64,000 nt of DNA from NCBI GenBank assembly GCA_014607495.2, contig CP053150.1:6220495-6284494 (forward strand), written 5' to 3'. The notes under the pieces were generated by a model. It made no database searches. It saw only the letters and a list, made by a program, of their open reading frames with translations, and was not told the DNA's origin. This document shows positions 57,801 through 64,000 of the stretch, piece after piece (positions within the stretch are counted from its first letter, which is position 1; each line of letters starts with the position of its first letter). Source of the stretch: Carposina sasakii (Eukaryota > Arthropoda > Insecta > Lepidoptera > Carposinidae). A program made the position numbers and the translations under genes.

Positions 57801-60800
57801 CTTTACTTTTGTTAGTTAGGTAATTAAGGGGGCGGATGATTTGGACATTTCGATTTTATGCAGTCCTCGCAGACGGAGTCGCGGGCGTCCATTAGTAGGT
57901 CATATTTGGATTGCATGTGTAACGCCGTATCGCAGGTGCTGCTGGAGGTGCCGCCGTTGATCTGCGAGGCGGACCTGCACTGTGCGCAGACGGCGCTGGG
58001 TGTGGTGCGTGTGGCGTGCGTGTGCTCGCCCGCCGCGCTGTCGCCGGCCGTGCGGGCCGCCCTCACGCCGCCCGTGCTGCAGCTGGCGCAGTCGCCGCTG
58101 CTGCAAGGTGGGATTTTGTATTTTTTGTCGTATTTTGTACCCTTGAGGTTTTGTACCCTCACTGGAGTAGTAATACAGTCTAATATATCTTGTAGTCTGT
58201 TAACTTGCGCCCTAAATAACCGCTACTCGGTGGTAGGGTAAGACAAAGCGTGCAATGCCGCCTGTACTGCAGCTGGCGCAGTCGCCGCTGCTGCAAAGTC
58301 ATATTTACAGTCGAATTTTGTGCCCTTGGGCTTGAGGATACCCTCACTCGAGTAGTAATGAAGTATATCTTGTACTGTTAAAATGTGCGTTAAACAGACG
58401 CTATTCGGTGGTAGGGTAAGACGAAGCGTACAGGGTGCAGAGCGTGCTTTGTCATCTATTCGCGATTTCGACTTCTTCCTCAATAATTTAAAAATACCAT
58501 CAAAATACTAATATAGGGTTAGTAAAAACTATTAGTAAATAAACTCCTTTAAAGCGGCATAAAAAGACGATACTGTCTCGCCGTAAAAAAATTGGCACAC
58601 AGCCTTACCTTGCCCCAGTACCCGTAATTCCACAGCTTTACAGTGCAGCTAATTAGCAAGCTTATTTTCTAATTTGCATGCACTCAGCAACAGGACTACA
58701 CGGTCAATTCAAAGAATTTTCTTTTGTTATCTGTTGATACCAAGCACTGACTTTTTAAACTGGCAGTATAATACCAAACGTCATGTTCGGCAGCGACTAT
58801 TGCGAAATAATTGCAACTGGTAGCAGGGCGAGGTAAGACATGCTGTATAATGTAGCAAGATCTCTCTTGACATTGTAAACATTTCAGGTGGTGCACTGAA
58901 AGCGATGTTGGGTGTGCTAAGTGCGTTAGTATCAGGCGACGTCCAGGGTTGCTCCCGGCAGGAAATGCTGGCCTTGTTAGTGGCGCCAGTACAGAAAATG
59001 CACGAACATGGCAATACCACGCATCATATTAAGCAGGTAGGATTACTATAAAATATACAAGTAGAGACGACACTTTTTTTTAATGTTTTGTTTTTATTGT
59101 AATTTAATACAAAGAACAGCGGTTTAGATTGTGACTTGTTGCATTAAGCCACGAATACACTAGGGACATAATGTCCCAAAACATGATGTTTAACACTCAA
59201 TTTACGTGATGTTGCAACGTTACCCAGTGTCCCACAACATTACGGGGCTCATTTAAGGGGGGAAACCAGTTTAGGAGGCCGAAATTTTGTTGTATTTCGT
59301 GAATTTTTTACATATCTATACTAATATTATAAAGCTGAAGAGTTTGTTTGTTTGTTTGATTGAACGCGCTAATCTCCGGAACTACTGGGTCGAATTAAAA
59401 AATTCTTTTTGTGTTGGATAGTCCATTTATCGAGGAAGGCTTTAGGCTATATATCATCACAGTGCGACCAATAGGGACGAAGAATAAGAGGAAAATGTGG
59501 AAAAAACGGGGAAAATTATTCAACTTTGGAGACTTCCGTTGCGTGCGCTGCGTAAACGGTTCAAGTTATCCAAAAAATATGTATGAAAGAATAAAATGAC
59601 GTAGAAATGATATGAAAGAAAAAAATTGAAGGTCTAGACTGCCTGATGCAGAACCCTTAGCAGCCCAGCTAAACTTTGAGAGATATGAAAATACCGTCTT
59701 AGGAAAAGTTGCTCAGCATGATAAGCACTTTCTAATCTATACTAATATTATAAAGCTGAAGAGTTTGTTTGTTTGTTTGATTGAACGCGCTAATCTCCGG
59801 AACTACTGGGTCGAATTAAAAAAATCTTTTTGTGTTGGATAGTCCATTTATCGAGGAAGGCTTTAGGCTATATATCATCACAGTGCGACCAATAGGGACG
59901 AAGAATAAGAGGAAAATGTGGAAAAAACGGGGAAAATTATTCAACTTTGGAGACTTCCGTTGCGTGCGCTGCGTAAACGGTTCAAGTTATCCAAAAAATA
60001 TGTATGAAAGAATAAAATGACGTAGAAATGATATGAAAGAAAAAAATTGAAGGTCTAGACTGCCTGATGCAGAACCCTTAGCAGCCCAGCTAAACTTTGA
60101 GAGATATGAAAATACCGTCTTAGGAAAAGTTGCTCAGCATGATAAGCACTTTCTAATAACGTAATAAAATTGAAGGTCTAGATAACCTGATGCAGAACCC
60201 TTAACAGCCCAGCTAAATTTTGAGAGATATGAAAATACCGTCTTAGGAAAAGTTATTCAACATTTTAAAAGAATTCAATTCCCTGTTAAGTTATCTTTTG
60301 CTGTAACAATTAATAAATCACAGCAAACGTTTAAACACGTTGGAATTGACTTACGTCAAGACTGCTTTTCACACGGCCAATTATATGTCGCGTTGTCAAG
60401 ATCGGGTTGCGGAGAAAATCAGTATGTTCTTCTGCCACAAGATATAATTTACGCAGAAGTACTTTAAAATATTTTATTCTGTTTGTTGACGCGGACGAAG
60501 TCGCGGGCAACAGCTAGTAACGTAATAAAATTGAAGGTCTAGATAACCTGATGCAGAACCCTTAACAGCCCAGCTAAATTTTGAGAGATATGAAAATACC
60601 GTCTTAGGAAAAGTTATTCAACATTTTAAAAGAATTCAATTCCCTGTTAAGTTATCTTTTGCTGTAACAATTAATAAATCACAGGGGCAAACGTTTAAAC
60701 ACGTTGGAATTGACTTACGTCAAGACTGCTTTTCACACGGCCAATTATATGTCGCGTTGTCAAGATCGGGTTGCGGAGAAAATCAGTATGTTCTTCTGCC

Positions 60801-63800
60801 ACAAGAAAATAAAACAAAAAATATAATTTACGCAGAAGTACTTTAAAATATTTTATTCTGTTTGTTGACGCGGACGAAGTCGCGGGCAACAGCTAGTGGA
60901 TAATATAAACAGAATTTTTTTTGAATTTGAGAATATTTTATTCATGGTTTGAAATAGACTTGAGAATTTTTTCAAGCGATTTCCGCCGGAAACAGTGTCG
61001 CTAGATCGTGCTGTCCATGGACGATTACCATCGGAGTATTTTGCTGGTGGGCATTCCTGTGGTAGCAATTTTCATCTGTAATCATCACATTTTTTTTTTC
61101 GTTAACAACATATTTCCTAAGAATATGAACCTGATTGTGTAAAAAAAATTGAAAATTGCATTTTTTTGAGGTGTTTGAAGACAATGTTATGTTTTTATAC
61201 CATATTTTTTCACCTTTTTCGCATAAAAAAACATATTTTTAATAATCATATAATTCCAGAATTAGGTTCATCTAGATTTGAATTGAATAAAGAATGTTCA
61301 CACCAAATTTCAGAACGATTGGTCAATAACTTTTCAAGCTAGAATGCCCACAAGTGGAAAAAAAGTCGTTTCGAGAAAAACGCGTTTGAAATAAAATGTA
61401 GCGAAAACGAGATTCGAGGCAGTAATTATTTTTTATTAATTATATAAAATTATTAATTTTATTAATTTTATTCATATATACATTTATCACTCTGGTGTGT
61501 TGATTACCATGGAATGATCTCTTACGTGGTCTACCACGTCGTTCGGTAAACTCACGGGAACCTTTCGGATACGCTGACATTTTGACAACACTCGGTAAGA
61601 AAGCCGGAGCTGAACTAGCCAAGCTCGACGCTCTGTCGAAATATCGTAAACGTTCGAGAAAGTTCTACCCCAGGTCAAACAACAACATCTGCCGAGATGC
61701 CCCCCTCTCTATTATTCCTTAGTACAGCGGTACTAAGGAATAATTGAGGCAGGTAATCGAAAAAGGGTCACTGAGCGACCGCTCCGTTCTAACTACCGCG
61801 CGCTTCGACTCCGGACCGACGGGCGGTCACTCAAGTCCTCATAGCATTGAAAATAATGCGAATTTTGCTTTCAAATTTTTTTCAAACATTTGACCACATA
61901 TTCTTGACGAGTTATACTAACGATTTATGCAATAAAAATAAAGTCGATTTTTTGATCGGTCTAAACTGGTTTCCCCCCTTAACGTCAGGGGTGACTGTTC
62001 AATGGTCACTTTAAGGTTGTCAGTTCATATCTTTTGACGCCTGTACAACTTATGTGTACATACTCTACTCTGAAGAGACTTATGTATAGCGGTGGATGTG
62101 GTGGTATTGTAAGGTTTAAAGCGCACTATATGGAGATATTCTGTGGCCTCTGAGTCAGTGTTATGTACTGGACGTTTCGGCCGCCTCATGTGTGACCTAT
62201 CCTGTAATCTGGACGTGGCGCGCGGGTTCGGCGAGAGACGTATGTGACGGGTGGTGTAATACTGTGCGCGCGCGGGTTCGGCCGCCTCATGTGAGTGTGT
62301 ACTACTGTAATACTGGACGTGGCGCGCGGGTTCGGCCGTCTCATGTGAGTGTGTACTACTGTAATACTGACGTGGCGCGCGGGTTCGGCGGCGCCTCATG
62401 TGAGTGTGTACTACTGTAATACTGGACGTGGCGCGCGGGTCGGCCGCCTCATGTGAGTGTGTACTACTGTAATACTGGACGTGGCGCGCGGGTTCGGCCG
62501 CCTCATGTGAGTGTGTACTACTGTAATACTGGACGTGGCGCGCGGGTTCGGCCGCCTCATGTGAGTGTGTACTACTGTAATACTGGACGTGGCGCGCGGG
62601 TTCGGCCGCTTTATGTGCGTGCTTGATACTGATGTAACGTATATGAATATTCGTCGAATATCAGTTATTCACTATTCATATTTGGCACGGTCTAAACGGC
62701 AGGTCGCATTTGAAATTGAGAAGTATCATTAGATTCGTCTAGTCGTGAGAGTGACACTAGGTCAAAATTTTTACGCATCAAGATTTCGTAAATAAGGTTA
62801 TGGAGGTATCTTCTTTAGATTGCTTTTCCACTAGAGATGTGCATACGTTTCTTTCTAAAGATGCGTTTGATATCTATTGTATGTAGTCATCACCGATTCG
62901 ACTACTCCTTCCAGTAGAGTTGCTGATTTAGTAAGTTAATATTAGTTCATAATGAAACTACTATAGAAACATTAATTTTTTTTAAAAATAAAACACAATA
63001 CTTCGTAATAAACAACTAACCGTACTTCCAGAGACCTGAGCTCCATTCCGAACCTAGAGAAGGTCCTGCTAGAGTCATTCACGGCGTCGTCCGAGGAGGT
63101 GAAGTCAGCCGCGAGCTACGCGCTAGGCTCGGTGGCCGTGGGTAACCTGCCGCGCTTCCTGCCCTTCATCCTGGGCGAGATCGAGGCGCAGCCCAAGCGA
63201 CAGTATCTGCTGCTGCATTCGCTTAGAGAGGTCAGTTTACGCTAACTTATGTGTTATGCCGGGTTGTAAGAGCGTTTCTATCGCGTCCCTGATACGAGTC
63301 CGATATTAGCCCCCCTAGCATGACCACGCATCGTGGATATCGTATCGTACGATATCGTATCGTCACTACAGTAAATTCAACATGACGGTTATATTTATCG
63401 TATTTTAATATGCTAAATGTCGATCGATAAATCTGTTTATCATATCGTGTTTCGCAGGTCATGCTACTTGTGCTGGTCAAGAAAAATGAATGAAAACGGA
63501 TAGTACGATATTACAGTGGATAATGTTAAAGGCAGATATTTCACACAGTTTACTTGGTTCATAGCGGCGTCCGATACTCATCGCATTGGCTAATGTGGAG
63601 ACGTTCTATGGGGTTAACGGGCCTGTGCCACTGAATTCATTTCATGTAGGGATTTTAATATTCTAAAATTGACATACCCGAGGAGCGTTGGCATCAGGCA
63701 GGCAGCCGGCCGGTAAACAAACGCCAAATCCTTGGCAATATGTATTACGAAAGAAACCATAAATAATGAATTTAGGCCAGAAAGATAATGTCTAAGTCTG

Positions 63801-63951
63801 CATAAAGACATAAAAGTAACTTTTGTCACAGATAATCTCCAGCGAGTCTAGTTCCCCCGAAAGCGTGGACGCTCTGAGGCCCTTCATCCCGGAGATCTGG
63901 TTCCAGCTCTCCAAACACTGCCAGTGTGCTGAGGAAGGCTCGCGGAATGTT
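45863..63951 (+). CDS. CAND1: Cullin-associated NEDD8-dissociated protein 1 (partial, continues past window)
   Basis: Exons with matching phases: 45863-45904, 45989-46158, 46662-46875, 46976-47110, 47221-47378, 47895-48057, 48401-48565, 49193-49301, 52566-52699, 53069-53283 (disturbed), 53767-53972, 55139-55329, 55871-55999, 56085-56216, 57936-58107, 58888-59036, then a gap, 63032-63230 and 63832-63951. The start [15 protein letters not shown], the acidic loop ending [42 protein letters not shown] and AEEGSRNV match the HEAT-repeat protein CAND1. The family binds un-neddylated cullin-Rbx1 and exchanges F-box/substrate receptors of SCF ligases. About 55-65 residues expected between 59036 and 63032 (SIAKCVAAL-like region) were not found, and exon 10 is scrambled, so the locus is either mis-assembled or damaged. 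The remaining C-terminus lies beyond the window. Confidence 0.88.
47430..47662 (+). mobile_element. Short Helitron in CAND1 intron 5
   Basis: It starts TCTATACTAAAATAATGATT and ends GCGGGCGCCCACTAG then T. The interior (GTGCGTTTGTGCACGCTAATC ... CATATAGGCTACTTTTTATC) matches the 3' half of 40037-41011. Confidence 0.65.
48722..48835. repeat. Hairpin MITE in CAND1 intron 7
   Basis: GAGGGGTAAGCACGAACCTC at the left and CGTTCGTGCTTACCCCACAG at the right form inverted arms. It belongs to the same family as 13669-13780. Confidence 0.6.
48953..49188 (+). repeat. Retroposon with TATG-repeat tail abutting CAND1 exon 8
   Basis: An uninterrupted copy of the element split at 41055-43325. It ends in AAAGACGTGATTATATGTATG with further TATG repeats that run to within ~10 bp of the exon 8 acceptor AG at 49191-49192, so the normal pyrimidine tract is absent. 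Confidence 0.65.
49407..49763 (+). mobile_element. CAGGGTG MITE in CAND1 intron 8, right end damaged
   Basis: It starts CAGGGTGTTTTTTTGTGGCC after TA. The body matches 43328-43690, but the right terminus stops at CCAAAAACATAT and lacks CACCCTG. Confidence 0.7.
49764..50971 (+). other. CAND1 intron 8, unrecognised AT-rich part
   Basis: No gene, RNA gene or clear repeat boundary was recognised in this part of the 3.3-kb intron. Confidence 0.4.
50972..51421 (+). mobile_element. Helitron in CAND1 intron 8
   Basis: The 450-bp element starts TCTATACTAATATTATAAAG after A and ends GCGGGCAACAGCTAG before T. Its body is almost identical to the units at 59315-60155, including the same 62-residue open frame, which is a repeat by-product. 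It is non-autonomous and looks recent. Confidence 0.8.
51422..52304 (+). other. CAND1 intron 8, distal part, nothing recognised
   Basis: AT-rich sequence with no identified gene or repeat. Confidence 0.4.
52305..52480. repeat. Inverted repeat upstream of CAND1 exon 9
   Basis: GCGATAATTGAGAGTGTGCG near 52312 pairs with CGCACACTCTCAATTATCGC near 52418. The centre contains the retroposon phrase CTATTGCAGTCCACTGCTGG. It ends about 90 bp before the exon 9 acceptor and is related to the GATAGCGAAAATTG MITE family. Confidence 0.55.
53069..53406 (+). CDS. CAND1: CAND1 exon 10 region, scrambled by local duplication
   Basis: The acceptor CCCGCAG at 53062-53068 is followed by 29 sensible codons (ending GCALALLRE). 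A 2-base loss relative to the second copy (GAGCTGCTGGCGG becomes GAGCCTGGCGG) then shifts the frame. The exon's beginning (CGTGGTGTCGGGCGCGCTGC) recurs at ~53224, its middle (GCTGTGCGCTGGCTCTGCTG) at ~53306, and the exon end plus donor (CTCACGTGAGTAGTGTAGCT) appears at both 53279 and 53402. Splicing from 53283 keeps an open frame of 215 nt and the correct phase, but about 40 residues would be non-homologous. A collapsed or mis-joined GC-rich repeat in the assembly is as likely as real rearrangement. Confidence 0.6.
54092..54453. mobile_element. 362-bp MITE, Harbinger-like (TAA duplication), CAND1 intron 11
   Basis: The ends GGCCGCGTCCCCACTAGGCG and CGCGTAATGGGGACGCGGCC are inverted over about 35 bp. 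TAA flanks both sides (54089-54091, 54454-54456). A second internal inverted pair (GAACAGTGAGCGGCTGAC) lies just inside the ends. It has no coding capacity. Confidence 0.75.
54698..54769 (-). repeat. tRNA-like SINE head 1, CAND1 intron 11
   Basis: On the minus strand TAGCTCAGTTGG (box A) and GAGTTCAAATCTC (box B) are intact, with GCTC/GAGC D-stem pairing and a 5-bp T-stem. The anticodon loop ACCACGG lacks the invariant U33 and the first acceptor pair is G:G, so it is a SINE promoter and not a working tRNA. Confidence 0.6.
54770..55018 (-). repeat. SINE-like body homologous to 19317-19948
   Basis: It matches the flanks of the solo LTR at 19450-19827 and gives the uninterrupted pre-insertion sequence (ATTGTGCTGAGG on the complementary strand). 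Confidence 0.55.
55019..55093 (-). repeat. tRNA-like SINE head 2, 45 bp before CAND1 exon 12
   Basis: It has the same box A (TAGCTCAGTTGG) and box B (GAGTTCAAATCTC) on the minus strand, with an extended and mispaired anticodon arm. It lies head to tail with the copy at 54698-54769 and ends close to the exon 12 acceptor at 55138. Confidence 0.55.
55338..55523. repeat. GATAGCGAAAATTG-family MITE directly after CAND1 exon 12 donor
   Basis: CCGGCCCCCTGATTACCTAA starts 8 bp after the exon 12 donor GTACGT (55330). The right arm GCTACTGCAAGTTACATAAT is the inverted terminus. The centre is GC-richer than in other copies. Confidence 0.65.
56811..57335 (+). repeat. Degenerating ~80-125-bp tandem repeat, CAND1 intron 14
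   Basis: About six units start with CAACATCTGATGCT(G/T)CTGTG and include GATGATGAAGCTACAGAACT and TAACGGTTAGGAGTTGG. Successive units lose more internal segments, so the array becomes steadily shorter and more broken towards its 3' end. Confidence 0.7.
57336..57535 (+). repeat. CAGGGTG MITE reduced by many small deletions
   Basis: Successive short blocks of the MITE (ACTATACATCAAATA, GGCGAAATTTATAGTGTC, AAAATCTTGCTACGCGCG, GACACTTCCCAGGTA, GGGACGTTGACG) occur in the right order but with the intervening segments removed. Both ends are lost. Confidence 0.6.
57625..57836. repeat. GATAGCGAAAATTG-family MITE near CAND1 exon 15
   Basis: The right arm TTTGTACAATTTTTGCTATT and TTAGTTAGGTAATTAAGGGG are clear. 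The left arm is degraded. It is followed directly by a Helitron 3' end scrap (57840-57897) and then the exon 15 acceptor at 57935. Confidence 0.55.
58071..58440 (+). repeat. Tandem duplication of the CAND1 exon 15 end and donor
   Basis: The ~180-bp segment from CCGCCCGTGCTGCAGCTGGC through the donor and into the intron is repeated from about 58257. The second copy keeps CTGCAGCTGGCGCAGTCGCC, but its donor GCAAGGTGGG has become GCAAAGTCAT, so only the first donor (58108) is usable. Confidence 0.7.
59315..60896 (+). mobile_element. Tandem Helitron array with helicase C-terminal fragments
   Basis: Two near-identical 5' units (59315-59735, 59736-60155) start TCTATACTAATATTATAAAG. They are followed by two tandem 3' units (about 60156-60517, 60518-60896), each ending GCGGGCAACAGCTAG then T. 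The 3' units encode the C-terminal end of the Helitron RepHel helicase ([19 protein letters not shown] and [17 protein letters not shown] in the second). The first lacks one codon of SQGQ and a few downstream codons. Rep and the rest of the helicase are absent. The array lies in the CAND1 interval where coding sequence is missing. Confidence 0.75.
60897..62169 (+). other. CAND1 intronic stretch, nothing recognised
   Basis: Short hairpins (for example CCTTAGTAC/GTACTAAGG near 61718-61742) are present. Mirror phrases AACTGGTTT(C)CCCCC near 59263 and 61970 suggest that 59263-61979 may be one composite insertion. No exon or RNA gene was identified. Confidence 0.35.
62170..62612 (+). repeat. 54-bp GC-rich minisatellite, about seven units
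   Basis: The unit contains GTGAGTGTGTACTACTGTAA, TACTGGACGTGGCGCGCGGG and TTCGGCCGCCTCAT. Each unit includes a consensus-like splice donor (CTCAT/GTGAGT). Units are nearly identical apart from small indels; the first ones are degenerate. See the finding on the missing CAND1 exon. Confidence 0.8.
63290..63480 (-). repeat. ATCGTACGATAC-containing dispersed repeat, copy 2
   Basis: Reverse-oriented relative of 44500-44790: CTAGCATGACCACGCATCGT at the start, ATATCGTATCGTACGATATC inside and GTGTTTCGCAGGTCATGCTA at the end. It starts about 60 bp after the donor at 63231 in a CAND1 intron. Confidence 0.55.
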
Positions 63952-64000
63952 GTAAGTAGAAGGAACTATTCCGAAGAAATAATTTTTATATCTTACATAA

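Noticed and set aside
57900..58162. Minus-strand open frames over CAND1 exon 15
   Set aside because: They are antisense shadows of a GC-rich exon with correct splice sites on the plus strand.
51072..60020. Identical 62-residue frame ([11 protein letters not shown] type) found three times
   Set aside because: It occurs only inside the 450-bp Helitron and its tandem units and has no known domain; treated as element sequence.
62230..62612. Regular GC-rich repeats resembling a CRISPR-like array
   Set aside because: Units are contiguous 54-bp repeats without unique spacers, in a eukaryotic intron; this is a minisatellite.

Overview
The window is an AT-rich, intron-rich animal genomic segment that is most likely lepidopteran. 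The evidence is the gene models together with the transposon landscape: TC...CTAGT Helitrons, short inverted-repeat (MITE) families, tRNA-derived SINEs and a TTAA-flanked piggyBac element. No species can be named from the sequence alone.

Four conserved single-copy eukaryotic genes are visible. (1) KNTC1/rough deal (+, 4768-12960, two exons) is the ROD subunit of the RZZ kinetochore checkpoint complex. (2) ANKRD49 (-, 29001-20956, three exons) has a 7.1 kb intron 2 that carries an apparently intact piggyBac transposon. (3) DDX51/Dbp73D (+, 32786-37218, seven exons) is a DEAD-box ribosome-biogenesis helicase with all motifs present. (4) CAND1 (+, 45863 to beyond the window end) is the cullin exchange factor; 18 coding exons can be placed. 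One exon region is scrambled (about 53069-53406) and roughly 55-65 residues expected between 59037 and 63031 are not found. The four genes share no obvious pathway; this is an ordinary euchromatic neighbourhood, with ANKRD49 and DDX51 head to head.

Layout: 1-4700 holds old repeat fragments and a four-copy array of an A-tailed retroposon just upstream of KNTC1. 5515-8256 is KNTC1 intron 1 with two large palindromes. 12961-20955 is a repeat-dense spacer (LINE fragment, Helitron with internal minisatellite, MITEs, SINE interrupted by a solo LTR). 20956-29001 is ANKRD49 with piggyBac and hAT remnants. 29177-32697 is the head-to-head promoter interval, filled by opposed arrays of the same A-tailed retroposon around a 110-bp minisatellite. 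37219-45862 is a transposon nest (Helitrons, a 2.0 kb hAT-like element with 8-bp target duplication containing a small LTR element, MITEs). 45863-63951 is CAND1, with introns filled by Helitrons, MITEs, SINEs and minisatellites.

The two most notable signals are (a) arrays of one retroposon family immediately 5' of three of the four genes, always in the same orientation relative to the gene, and (b) the piggyBac element with intact termini, intact catalytic residues and a probable 22-nt coding first exon. No wholly new multi-gene system was recognised.
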